Position numbers and translations under genes: made by a program. From assembly GCA_030704615.1 (NCBI GenBank), contig CM060733.1, forward strand, positions 28,768,001-28,832,000: 64,000 bases of DNA, in the 5' to 3' direction. The number at the start of each line of letters is the position of its first letter. Position 1 is the first letter of the stretch. The notes under the pieces were generated by a model that had not been told where the DNA came from, did not search any database, and saw only the letters and a program-made list of their open reading frames with translations. This DNA comes from Takakia lepidozioides (Eukaryota > Streptophyta > Takakiopsida > Takakiales > Takakiaceae). Positions 47,222-57,489 of the stretch are shown in pieces.

Positions 47222-47984
47222 TTGGCTTGTGATTAGCAGAGGGTTGGCAACTTGTTTTCAGATCCCGAGCCGCACAAATTGACAAACAAGCCAAGTAACA
47301 CCTTAACACAAGCTGATCTGAGCGATCGACCAAAGCTGATCTCAAGCTGCAGAATATTAGAACAAATGATTTGAAGACACAAGCTGAGCTCACTAATCGC
47401 CAAAGCTCTAGTCAAGCTGCGAACAAGTGATTGTGAAGACTCGCGCACAATCTCATTATGTATCCTCTCGGACAAAAAAGTAAAATCTCCACACTGAAAA
47501 AGAAAACTATTTGGGCTGATCTCCATCTCGGACAAAAGCAGCGCTCCTTCGAAAAGCTTGCTATGTTTAGAGACGCTCCTTCAAAGGCTTCCTGCCAAAG
47601 TTTGGTTCCCATGTTTTCGAAGATCTATAACCGTTCTCACAAATGTTCCCCAGGTGATTTCTGTATGTTTCATTTACGTTAAGTTTCAGATTGTTCATCC
47701 ATTTTGAATGTCACTTGCTAAGAAAAAGTTAAGGATATAAAGCTAAGGATAAAGTGAATTTACAGATATAGTGCGTTAAAAAGTAAAGTCTCGTTTAGTA
47801 GTTAGGTGGTAGTTAGTACTTTAGTACGTTATTATTAGTAGGTATTTTGAGGGCGAGTCCTTGTGATGCCTGATTCCGGCGCTATGGGTTTGTTCCCCTT
47901 CCTCTACCGGACTTGACCCTATCTTGATTCCGGCGCTATGGGTTTGTTCCCCTTCCTCTACCGGACTTGACCCTATCTGGGAAT
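47222..47984. other. Intergenic with a 53-bp direct duplication
   Basis: A unit beginning 'gattccggcgctatgggttt' occurs twice in tandem at about 47871-47923 and 47924-47976, nearly identical. No gene is seen. Confidence 0.6.
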
Positions 47985-48736
47985 GTAGTCAGTAGAAGGG
48001 CATGGCAGAGAAGACGGAATCTTTCCAAGAGGACGTCACACACCCGTACCTCCAACACTTTCATCCAACCACACCGTTACACCCAACGTACGCTTGCGTA
48101 AGACTCAAAAGCCACCACCCTCACTGCCACGGCAGTGAGGCTTAAATAGCATTAGGTCATAATCTAATCTTAGTGCCATGTGGCACTTACACATAGGTTC
48201 GCTAGATGTCTTTTCAGCATAGCCATAGAAAGAAGCCAGATCACCTAGTCCCATCCTAATCTGATCCTAAACTAGCTGTTAGAATAAGACAGCCCTTAAT
48301 AAAGCCATCAGCTATTGCCAGCTCAAAGAAAGGAAGCCTAGCCAAAACAAGCTACACACCCGGCGCACAAGGGATGAAAAAACCTAGGGAAGAAAACCTC
48401 ACCCTGCAAGCTGGGTGGAGGACAAAACATCCCATAGGAAAAACCCCAAGTGCTACAAATGGTGTAGAAAACTAGCACGAAATTCAAACACTACTCTAAA
48501 GAAGAGGCTGGCAGATTGCAAGCTGTCCGAGCTGTGGGAGTGAAGATCACCTGACGGTTCTCAACATTCAAACAGGTTAGATCAAAAGTAAGAGTGCATA
48601 GAACAAGTAATGAAACATGAATGGAGCTAGCTAAGTGAAGAGTCAAGGCATGTTATGGGAGCAAGACATACTGCCTGCCAGGAAGAATATAAGAGATAAG
48701 GTAAGGGCCATCAATGCGTTGTTTAGCCTTGGAATT

Positions 48737-49707
48737 CTACTTACCAGGCTGGAGTTTCACACAAACAGACTGGCCTACCTTGAAGGACTCAGAATATACA
48801 ACACGGCAGTTGTAATTCTTTGCCTGAGCAGCTTGAGCAAACACAATGTTAGATTTGGCAGTCTCCCTCAAACGACGCCGTTGCGCATCCATGAAAAGCA
48901 AGAAGGTTTCCCAATTCTCAGGCTCAGTAGCCGAGACCTGCAGCCAGGAAATATGCAAAGGGGTCCTACATTTTCTACCATATAAAAGTTCAAAAGGTGA
49001 GATTTTGGTACTGGCATGGATAGAGGTCCTGTGTCAAAGAGCAGAATAGGCACAACAATATCCCATTCATCAATGAGTGTCCCATTCTTCTCGAGCATCT
49101 GGCATATAGTTTTGTCAAATCGTTCTGTCAAAGCATTGCATTGGGGATTGTAGGGAGCAGTAACGGCATGCTTAGTGTTGAGATTAAACAAGACAATCTC
49201 CATAAGTTGGTTGCAGAACTTTGTACCTTGATCCGTGAGGATTTCGAGAGGGCAACCATGATGAAGAATCACCTTATCAAAGAAGAATTGCACCACCTCA
49301 TCACTATCCTTAGTAACCAGAGATCGGAGCTCAACCCATTTCGTCAGGTAGTCCGTTGCAACCGCAAGGTATGCATGGCCCTTGGACGTGGATTTAAGGG
49401 GTCCGACTAGATCTAAGCCAACCCTGGCAAATGGTTCAGTCACCGGGATAGGCTGTAAAGACAAGGGAGCATCGGTTCTAGGTAGGATGGTCTTAGCATG
49501 ATAGGGCACACACCTTGCAATGAAAACTGAGACATCTTTAACTAAGCATTTCCAGTGATACTGCTCCTTTAATCTCTTGACAGTTTTAGCAACCCCCAAA
49601 TGACCAGCATAAGTAGAAGCATGGTATAATTCAAGTAAAGTAGGGACAGCGGACCTAGAAGGGACTTCCACAGCAGAGGTACCTTCCAAAGCAGTGACTC
49701 TGAACAA
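48737..49707 (-). pseudogene. Integrase of element C
   Basis: Zinc-binding part YHASTYAGHLG...RCVPYHA; catalytic core with VGLDLVGPL, ILTDQGTKFCNQL and YNPQCNALTERFDK giving Asp, Asp and Glu. The C-terminal part continues in another frame at 48958-48737 (FKVGQSVCVKLQPG), so at least one frameshift is present. Confidence 0.88.
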
Positions 49708-49850
49708 TCTCCCTTCACTTTTCCCGGTGGCTGGGTAAGTGATAGTTGACTTGCCTCATGAGAAGCTTGGATATGCCACTAAGGTAAGGAAGAGTACCAA
49801 ACTAAGCTACAGGATACCAGACCAAAATTCATGCCAATACCAGGGGAAGT

Positions 49851-50397
49851 TCAGCCAACATCAAACTGTAGAAGATCCGAAGTATCAAGTAAATCTGGAG
49901 GAACATAAGGATAATCCAACAAATGACACAAGGCATATGGGTCTAAAACAGGTACAGTAGGTGAGGGAGATCGTTCAGCAGGGGAGACAAGATCACTTAA
50001 GGTAGTGTAGGGGGCAGGTATTTTGGATTCGCCTCTAGTCAGAGCATCTGCAATAACATTGTCATTCCCACGCTTGTATGAGATGGTGAAGTCATAGCCT
50101 TGCAAGATTAGAGCCCATCTAGCTAACCTGCCAGTGAGTTCATGAGGAGTTAGCAAGGCTTTTAAAGGGAGATGGTCAGTTTCAACGGTAAAAATGATAG
50201 CCATGCAAATACTGCCTAAAATATTTGACGCCAAAAATAACGGCAAGGCCTTCCTTGTCAGTGATGGAGTAATTGCGTTCATGTTTATCAAGGCGGCGAG
50301 AGGCGTAGGCGATGGCATGCTCCTGACCATCTTGAATCTGGCTTAACACAGCAGAGATAGCGAGATCACTGGCATCAGTTTGCAAGAGAAATGGCAA
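49851..50397 (-). pseudogene. RNase H of element C
   Basis: 50397-50182 reads LLQTDASDLAISAVLSQ and AIAYASRRLDKHERNY. The frame shifts to 50330-49851 with TVETDHLPLKALLTPHELTG, YKRGNDNVIADALTRG. Typical Ty3/gypsy RNase H plus connection region, frameshifted. Confidence 0.85.
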
Positions 50398-50528
50398 GGT
50401 AAAATCAGCACAGGAGCAGAGGTAAGTGCAATTTTGAGCTTCTCAAATGCTGACGTTTCTGCAGTACCCCAGACAAAACGAGCATCCTTGGATAACAAGC
50501 GAGTGAGGGGAGCAGCTAACTTGGCAAA

Positions 50529-51398
50529 CTAAATGAAGCGGCGATAGTAAGAACCCAAGCCTAAGAAGGCTTTAACGCATGTTCTAGTCCGAGGGGCTGG
50601 ATAGTTCCACACAGCTTGGATCTTGGCAGGGTCGGGACTGACGCCAGCAGCAGAAAGCAGATGGCCCAAGAAATGGAGCTGTTCCATACAGAAATCACAC
50701 TTCTTGGCCTTAACCTTAAGCCTAGCGGCACGAAGCCTGCACACAACCCGCTGTAAATCCAACAGATGAGCATCAAACGTAGTAGAGTAAATGTTGATGT
50801 CATCGATGTAAACCAGGGCACATTCCCAACGAAGGTTTCCTAAAACGATATCCATGAGGCGCTGAAATGTGGCAGTGGCATTGCAAAGGCCAAAAGGCAT
50901 GGTTTCAAATTGAAAGAAGCCCATCTTGCACGTGAAGGCAGTTTTCTCTTTAGCAGCAGCAGTTAAAGGAACTTGCCAAAAGCCAGAGGCTAAATCTAAG
51001 GAAGAGAAGATAGTGGCCCTATTAAGTTGATCTAGCATTTCATTCATGCGTGACGAAGGGTAAACATCCCTCTTAGTGATGGCATTTAAACGCTGAAAAT
51101 CAACGCAAAAGCGGGTTGAGCCATCCTTTTTAGCCACCAATACAATGGGACTGGCCCAAGGAGATATGGAGGGGGTAATGACACCAGCATCAAGCATTTT
51201 TGTAATCTCATCCTGAATGACCTTGCGCTCACGTACACTCTCCCTGTAGGCATGTTGTTTGATAGGCTTACCATCCGTGATGATGTCATGATCCAGAAAG
51301 GTTGTACGGCCCAAGTCATGAAGCCCTTGATTAAAGATATCGAGGTTGGCACGTAGAAACTGGTGCAGGCGACTAATCTGTTGGGGAGCGGTGATCAC
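50529..51398 (-). CDS. Reverse transcriptase of element C
   Basis: Open for 289 codons. ITPSISPWASPIVLVAKKDG, RFCVDFQRLN, SSLDLASGFWQVPLT, ETMPFGLCNATATFQRLMD, the catalytic VYIDDINIYS and LHFLGHLLSAAGVSPDP are present, followed by LGSYYRRFI at the start of the RNase H connection. Palm and thumb are intact; it is part of a decayed polyprotein. Confidence 0.92.
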   Translation of the reverse strand: MITAPQQISRLHQFLRANLDIFNQGLHDLGRTTFLDHDIITDGKPIKQHAYRESVRERKVIQDEITKMLDAGVITPSISPWASPIVLVAKKDGSTRFCVDFQRLNAITKRDVYPSSRMNEMLDQLNRATIFSSLDLASGFWQVPLTAAAKEKTAFTCKMGFFQFETMPFGLCNATATFQRLMDIVLGNLRWECALVYIDDINIYSTTFDAHLLDLQRVVCRLRAARLKVKAKKCDFCMEQLHFLGHLLSAAGVSPDPAKIQAVWNYPAPRTRTCVKAFLGLGSYYRRFI

Positions 51399-51996
51399 CC
51401 ACCTTGATATCCTTTAATACTTGCTGGAAATGTTGCTATGCCTCCGGAGTAAGCGGGCCTTTGTCAGTGGGACCAGAGTGAGAGGCAAAGGCCTGGAGTT
51501 GGTCCACAGGGGAGTCCACCAGCCCAATATCATGAAGACTGAGACCTGAACAGAGGTCAGCTCAAACAAAGGAGTAGCAGTAAGTCTAGCAAGGACCTGA
51601 CCCTTACGTATACAGATGCTGATGCGTTCAGGATTAGCAAGAAGTAACCGGACCTCGCCTTTGAAACCTCAGTCTAAAACCCCAGAAGCAATCAGACAGT
51701 GCTTTTGGAGGGTAAGTTTCTTCCAACCCTCAATCTCAAGGAAATGACCTGCAGGGCAAGCAAAAGCTAGACCTGTAGGTATTATGCGCTGAGAAAAAGC
51801 AAGGATGATGAAGTCAACAGGAGAACGTAGCAAAAGAGAGTTCTTTGCCACGGGCAGTGGAGGTCCAGACTTCTTACCTGGTGGAGGGAAATGCCATTGA
51901 TACAAGGTAGCACCAATTGGTTGGAACTGGCTGAACATGGCCCAATTATAATGCAAACCCACCTGCTCCTTCATCTGCTCAGCTTGAAGCTTGAGA

Positions 51997-52508
51997 CTAG
52001 AATAGTTGGCCATGGAGGTCCCAGCAACAATGGTACACATGGTTTAGATTCACTTTGTAGGGTTGCCCTTCACCATTGTGAAGACACATAATGTTATTCA
52101 TGATGTCTATGCTGGCCTCTGCACCCTTCATCCAATCCAGACCCAGCAAAACTTGCTCACCCATGGTGGCAATGCAGGTTAGCAAGACAATTTTTCCATA
52201 GGTAAGGTGACTAACCCGATAGGTTCATAAGCCGTGCCATCAGCTATGGTGACCACAAGGCCGTGAGAAGAGCCAATCTTTAATCCAAGAATGCGAACTG
52301 TGCTAAGTGGAATGGCAGACATGGTACAGCCCATATCAATAACACATGGAAATGAAAGGTAGCCTACATGGCATTGTGTCATCAACGGATGAATACGGTC
52401 CCGACTGACACGTTTATAGGCTTCACAATGCATGAGTTTGAAATCACGAGAAAGACCAGCACTTACCAGCGTGTTGGGGTTCTTACCATGGTCATCTGGC
52501 ACCATCAC
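51997..52508 (-). pseudogene. Protease region of element C
   Basis: 52508-52179 has FPCVIDMGCTMSAIP where the family has D-T/S-G-A, and LGLKIG...VTIADGT downstream. 52185-51997 continues with EQVLLGLDWMKGAEASID, the second half (LLGxDWL-type). The active-site Thr/Ser is Met, so activity is doubtful. Confidence 0.75.
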
Positions 52509-53328
52509 AGACGACCGGGTTCGTTTAAAGTACCCTGCTGTTTCTTATCCCTTTGTAACTGTTCAATCAGGGCAAGCAAGTCAGACTGGTAAGGGCACCA
52601 CCTGGTGTATTGCTTGATGGACTTGCAAATCATGCAAGCCACCACTGAGGTCCTGGTGTCATGACGCATGCCAGCATAGGCTTTAATTTGAGTCCCAGAT
52701 CTGGCAGGGACTGCAGGGTTCCAGCCTACCTTAGCCTTGAAGGCTTGCAGCTCTCCTTGGATTTCATTACGAAAGGATGACAATTCATGCACAATGGAAG
52801 GGACCAGATCTGCTGCAATACCTTTCACCCCAGGGTCCCCATCAGTAGGCTCTACACAGTGACTCTCACTAGCGAAATGAGTGTGTTTCGTGGTGGCGAC
52901 TTTAGACAGGCCTGCCTTAGCAACTTTGAGACGTAATCGTTCTTCAATCAATTCCACCATCACATCTTCAGTGGTGTAAGACTATTTTTGCAAAAACACT
53001 TTCTCAGCAGGTGGCAAGCCTTTTACAAAACAATGTTTCAAAATAGCAGGTCTTTCTGATGTAATCAAAACCGACTTACAAATTGCAGTTCGTAAATCAA
53101 TGTAGTATTTCCACACACTATCGCCATAATGAAATTTTAAGTCTGGTGTGGTGTAAGGTATGGGCTTTTCTTCACGAAAGAGCTTGCGAGCCAACTCTCT
53201 AGCCTCGACCCACGTAAGATCAGTTTTGTCCTTAATGTTGGACTCAAATAGTTTCTTGGCCTCTCCCTTGAGATAGATCCGAAATGACTTGACTTGGAAT
53301 CGTGGAGGAACCCCATTCATTTCAGTGT
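52505..53328 (-). pseudogene. Gag of element C (5' truncated)
   Basis: 53328-52982 reads FRIYLKGEAKKLFESN and ARELARKLFREE, a Retrotrans_gag-like helical domain; the start is lost to the element B insertion. After a stop, 52963-52505 holds a helical linker and CMICKSIKQYTRWCPY, a degenerate zinc-knuckle-like cluster. Confidence 0.7.
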
Positions 53329-53682
53329 TGTCGTGCACCTAAGCATCGTGCCACAACATACATCGTTGTCCATCACACAATCTAAGCACACAATCCTAGA
53401 AAGCTATACCACAATGATAATGAAAGTGAACATAATGGAAACCCTCCACTCATGAATCCACTCAATCACATAAAGTAAGTCAAGCCAATGGCACCCTTGC
53501 TAAGGGAATCCACCCTACAAAGCACTCACCACACTCCCTCTCAATACCTAGAGCTATGGAGGTGAGAGAGGCTCATGGAGGCTCAACTACAAGAAGATGG
53601 GCCTCCTCCATCCTCACAAGGGATATAAATATCTAAAATGTCCTAGTTAACTAGAAGTAGGTAATTCTAGATAGCCATGACA
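53329..53682 (-). repeat. 3' LTR of element B
   Basis: Ends TGTCGTGCACC and CCATGACA on the plus strand. The left flank is GTGT (53325-53328), the likely 4-bp target; the partner flank is outside the window. A 'gggatataaatat' stretch at about 53620-53634 may hold a promoter element. Confidence 0.8.
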
Positions 53683-53684
53683 GC

Positions 53685-53747
53685 TGTCATGCACCTAAGC
53701 ATCGTGCCACAACATACAAGCACACAATCCTAGAAAGCTATACCACA
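53685..53747 (-). repeat. Second copy of the LTR end between PPT and 3' LTR in element B
   Basis: Repeats 'catgcacctaagcatcgtgc' and 'caatcctagaaagctatacc' of the adjacent LTR with an internal deletion of about 20 bp. It is joined by GC to the LTR and abuts the polypurine tract, as in element A. Confidence 0.8.
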
Positions 53748-53841
53748 ATCGCCCCCCTAGCTGGTGATTAGGTCCCTCTAACACCGGATAGCTGACAAAT
53801 ATCCATCCCAATAAGATCATCGCGTGGTCATCAATCGCCCA

Positions 53842-54825
53842 TTGGCAAACTACTATCGATGGCGTGTCAAGGGATTTAACAGCATTGCAAAGGCTCTTAC
53901 CAAGTTGACCAAGGTGGGTCAAGAGTGGCAGTGGGAGGAAGAGCAAGAGGAAGCATTTGAGGAACTCAAGGCTCGATTGACTTCTGCACCTATTCTGAGG
54001 CGGCCTTTCCAGCTACATACAGATTGGAGTATTCTGGGGATTGGAGCAATGCTCACACAGGTGGATGATGAGGGAAGAGAGTTCATAGTGGCATATGCTA
54101 GCCGCTCGAACAATGATGCCGAGGCGAAGTATAGTTCCTATGAAGGGGAGTGTCTGGCTGCAGTATGGACAGTGGCACATTTTAGATGCTACCTCTATGG
54201 CAATCTCTTCACTCTTGTCACGGATCACCAACCATTGAAGTGGTTGATGGAGTCAGACAAGCTTACAGGGAAGCTTGCACAGTGGGCACTTATGCTTCAA
54301 GAGTACGACTTCTAGGTGGTACATCGAGCCGGAATAGTCAACCGGGATGCGGATGGATTGAGTCGCAATCCATGCACAAGTGAGCTTGATGATACAGGAG
54401 CTCGTTGGCATGGTGAGACGGACAAGGAGATGGTGCCAGAATGACACACATCTGTCTTTTTATGCATTCTAGCAATGGGAGCTCAAGCTGGTCCATCCCA
54501 TGTGATTGGTCATAGAGATAGTGTGCATGACGATCCAGAGATCAGTGAGGAGTTTGGTGGTGCTAAGGATGTACATGAAGATGCAGCAATGTTGGCCTAC
54601 CTTCGTACTGGAGAGACAGCAGCCAGTGTGACTGCTAAGGAGAGAGATCGGATCCTACAACGAGCCAAAAGGTTTAAGTGGGAGGGGACTCACCTACTCC
54701 GAGTATGGGAGGATGGACGAGTGAGGATTGTGCCTCATCCAACACAGCGAGCGCGATTGGTACGCCATGCCCATGAGGAGTTGGGACATTTTGGGGTGCG
54801 ACGCACTCATAGCTTGCTGCAATGA
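53842..54825 (+). pseudogene. RNase H of element B (in inverted segment)
   Basis: Reads LANYYRWRVKGF (RT/RNase H connection), HTDWSILGIGAMLTQ, YASRSNNDAEAKYSSYEGE, DHQPLKWLMESDKLTGKLAQW, then a TAG where element A has Gln, and further a zinc-binding HAHEELGHFG at the integrase start with a TGA just after SLLQ. It has several stops relative to element A. Confidence 0.85.
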
Positions 54826-54843
54826 CAGTATTGGTGGCGGGGC

Positions 54844-56013
54844 ATGCACACGGATGTGCAACAGTTAGTGGCAAGGTGCATGGTGTGTGATAGAGTGCGG
54901 GCTTTTTTCAATGCACCTACTCCACAATTGCATCATTTCCCCATTATGGGTTTGGGCTATCGTTGGAGTCTTGACTTTGCAGGCCCATTGCCACTGACGA
55001 TTCGCCATAACAATTATGTGCTGGTGATGGTGGAACATTTCTCCAAATGGATTGAACTAGTGGCATTGCCTGATAAGGCAAGTGAGGGGGCTGCGTATGC
55101 ATTCTTAGATCGAGTGCTTAGCCAATTTGGTGCTCCAGCCGAGATACTCACGGACCAGGGGAGAGAGTTCTTGGGGGAATTTCAGACTTTGTGTAAGCAA
55201 GCCTTGATAGATCACCGCACTACTTCTCGGGATCATCCCGAGGCTGATGGCTTGGCGGAGAGAGTTGTTCAGACAGTCAAGAGAGGTTTGCGCAAGTACG
55301 GTTTGCAGAAGGGACACCTAGGAGATTGGGACCTTCAGCTGCCTTGGCTAGCTATGGGCTATAGGTTCAGCAAACAAGCTTCGCTTGCCTCTTTCTCACC
55401 TTACTTTCTTCTCTTCAGCCGAGAGCCAGATTTGCCTGCATCTATTTGCAGGGAGACTGCAGTAGTCCTCAACCTTGATGATCCGGATGTGTGGACACAA
55501 GCATGTGCCCAACGGACAGAGTTGTTCAAGAGAGTCATGCCTATGGCTTTTGAGAACCTTGTTATTGCCCAACACCGAGACACATTGAGGTATGTCACTA
55601 TACGTGGAGGGAGGTATCGGCCAAGTGTTCGGCGTTTCCATCCTGGGGACTATGTGTATCTGCAGCAGACATCGCCTACGACATTGGATGTCACAGCAGG
55701 TCGTGTGATTCTAAGGGTCCGGGAGGTGTTGCCTTCAAGAGTGTTGATTCTGGAGGGTCGAGATGGCATGGTATGGAAGGACCATGTGCGCAATTGTGTG
55801 CCATGTCACCTTCCACATGTGGATGGGATGATAGATCCCAACCTTGCAGTGGTACCTGCAGGGTTGCATTGCATGCTATGTGGGCATGCTGGTGGTGTCG
55901 CGACCATGTTGGTGTGTGACAAATGCTCAAGGGGGTGGCACATGGAATGCTTGACACCGCCACTTGAGGAGGTTCCTAGTGGAGAATGGTTGTGTCCACG
56001 ATGCCTTGGATAG
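54844..56013 (+). CDS. Integrase with C-terminal PHD finger (element B)
   Basis: Open for 389 codons. Family role: inserts retrotransposon DNA into chromosomes. RCMVC (residues 11-15) is the end of the HHCC zinc module. The catalytic triad is Asp44 (WSLDFAGP), Asp104 (LTDQGREF) and Glu139 (EADGLAER). The C-terminal DNA-binding part includes GDYVYLQQT and ILRVREVLPSRVLILEGRDG. Residues 343-387 form a canonical C4HC3 PHD finger: Cys343, Cys346, Cys358, Cys361, His366, Cys369, Cys384, Cys387, with WHMECLTPPLEEVP and GEWLCPRC. PHD fingers read histone H3 tails; the LVCDKC entry without an aromatic cage residue is more like unmodified-K4 readers. The PHD is placed where chromoviruses have a chromodomain, so a role in target choice is inferred. 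The zinc module start and RNase H upstream are broken by stops. Confidence 0.93.
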   Translation: MHTDVQQLVARCMVCDRVRAFFNAPTPQLHHFPIMGLGYRWSLDFAGPLPLTIRHNNYVLVMVEHFSKWIELVALPDKASEGAAYAFLDRVLSQFGAPAEILTDQGREFLGEFQTLCKQALIDHRTTSRDHPEADGLAERVVQTVKRGLRKYGLQKGHLGDWDLQLPWLAMGYRFSKQASLASFSPYFLLFSREPDLPASICRETAVVLNLDDPDVWTQACAQRTELFKRVMPMAFENLVIAQHRDTLRYVTIRGGRYRPSVRRFHPGDYVYLQQTSPTTLDVTAGRVILRVREVLPSRVLILEGRDGMVWKDHVRNCVPCHLPHVDGMIDPNLAVVPAGLHCMLCGHAGGVATMLVCDKCSRGWHMECLTPPLEEVPSGEWLCPRCLG

Positions 56014-56167
56014 AGGTAGTGGGGCATGACAGTGGTGAGGTTGACAAGTGATCCAAGGTCTAGCTAACGGGAGTTCAATGCCATGGACACCCAATTGAAG
56101 CCATGAAAGCACGAACTCTGCTCACATCTATGGGGCGTGGATTGCATGCAATGGCCTCCACCTTTGT

Positions 56168-57049
56168 CTATTGAACACCCAATCCTCCAGGGTATATCAT
56201 GTGGCCCAGATACTCAATCTGATTGTGGAAGAACTTGCACTTTCCAGCGTGCAGTTTCAACCCGTGCGTTCTCAAGCGCTCAAACACCATCTGAAGGTGT
56301 CTCTCGTGCTCCTCAATCGTAGCACTAAAGATGATGATGTCATCAAAGTAGCACCGGGCGAAGTCTAGCCCCGCAAGAATCCTATCCATGACCCTTTGAA
56401 ACTCTACAGGAGCATTCTTCAACCCAAACGGTAAGAACCGCCATAGGTACAAACCATCCTTCCCATGTTGGTCAATCCTCCAGAATGTCGTCTTTTGCTT
56501 GTCAGCCTCTTTGATTGGCAACTGGTGGTAACCGGATCGCAAATCCAATGTGTTAAACACCTTTGCATGCCCAATGGCATCAAATATCTCCTCTGGAGTT
56601 GGCATGGCATATCTATCGGACTTAGTCTGACGGTTCACAGGACGATAGTCCCCACACATCCTTCTTTCTATCCAATTGCCATAGATATTCTTCTTAGCTG
56701 GCATCACCGTTGCCGAGGCATACTCCCCGCCTGACAACTCCACCAATCCAGCTTCGAACAACTCCATAGTCCGTGACTGGATCAATGACCTCTCCATGTC
56801 ACTATACCGGTAGGGCCTTCGAAAGATTGGCGTGTCACTTGTCAAATCAATACGAATCTCTTGACCCTTCAAACTCCCCAAATCCTTCAATCCGAAGGCA
56901 AAACAATTTCTATAAGCCCTTAGAAATCGCCGAATCCTCCGTCTATCTCCTCCGGTGACTGTAGGTCCAACATCTGGTTCTCAATTGTCCTCAGTGACTG
57001 CAACCTTGGGTACACCAGGCTTGGAGGTAAGAGACGCATCCTTTGGTTG
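56168..57049 (-). pseudogene. Reverse transcriptase of element B
   Basis: In frame after the UAG at 57050-57052. [50 protein letters not shown] and catalytic CYFDDIIIFS are present, ending YPGGLGVQ. One TGG-to-TGA stop lies in the stretch before 56890, and a TAG follows GVQ. It is cut at about 56100 by the inversion breakpoint. Confidence 0.88.
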
Positions 57050-57052
57050 CTA
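57044..57052 (-). promoter_or_regulatory. UAG-CAA-CCA between DNMT and RT in element B
   Basis: Reads GAG-GTT-GTT-ATC-TAG-CAA-CCA-AAG-GAT on the minus strand. Element A has GAG-GTT-GCA-ACA-TAG-CAA-CCA-CTG-GAC. The stop and the next two codons are kept while both sides have changed, which supports a functional readthrough signal. Confidence 0.6.
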
Positions 57053-57489
57053 GATAACAACCTCTTGGGCCTTGTCCGCCCATCCTGACTGTGGCATAGC
57101 CTCCACTTGCTCCGCCATAGCCACCTTGAGAACATCCTCTGAACAAGAAACATTCTCAACCTCTTCAAAAACCTTAGCCACCTTGTCCTCCAATTGATCC
57201 TCAATGTATGGCTCTCCCCACTCCTCCTACTGCTGCTTGAGGGATCCAATGACTCTCTCTTTGCGCATCTCATCCCACATCTGCCATGGGAGTTTTCACC
57301 CGTATGATCATGTGCTCGCCTCCACTCACTGCCTCCACCGTCCCGGTTGACAGAGAGGGTGCAATATCCAATAGGAGTGCGGAAGTAGCCTGCTTGCAAT
57401 CTCCGTTGCTCAGCCATACACAAGCCAATGACCCATGTCAAGCAATTGGGATCCATTGTCTGACCCAACACCTAGCGTCGTGATGCCTC
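57053..57489 (-). pseudogene. DNMT C-terminal remnant of element B
   Basis: Begins at the element D junction with LGQTMDPNCLTWVIGL, matching motif X and after in the element A enzyme (LGQAMDLNCLTWIISL). Further on it is frameshifted. The rest of the domain lies beyond element D, outside the window. Confidence 0.8.

Larger units (their letters stand above)
47985..53328 (-). mobile_element. Element C: Ty3/gypsy retrotransposon, 5' end cut by element B
   Basis: Minus-strand order gag, zinc-knuckle-like segment, protease, RT, RNase H, integrase. The gag frame is broken at 53328 by the LTR of element B, so the 5' LTR lies beyond B and D, outside the window. The 3' LTR should lie between about 47985 and 48600 (a TATTTAAG motif occurs near 48150), but its ends were not resolved. 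RT before integrase gives the Ty3/gypsy class. No chromodomain or PHD finger is visible. Confidence 0.85.
53329..57489 (-). mobile_element. Element B: diverged relative of element A, internally inverted
   Basis: From the left: 3' LTR (53329-53682, TGTC...GACA type), GC, a second copy of the LTR end (53685-53747) and a polypurine tract (53748-53764). Then comes an inverted segment (about 53842-56096, plus strand) with RNase H, integrase and PHD finger, and minus-strand RT (56890-56168), UAG-CAA-CCA (57044-57052) and the last part of DNMT (57489-57053). Element D interrupts it at 57490. The same gene order as element A is restored if the central segment is turned round. It lies in the gag gene of element C. 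Its LTR is unlike that of element A, so B belongs to a separate subfamily. Confidence 0.88.
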
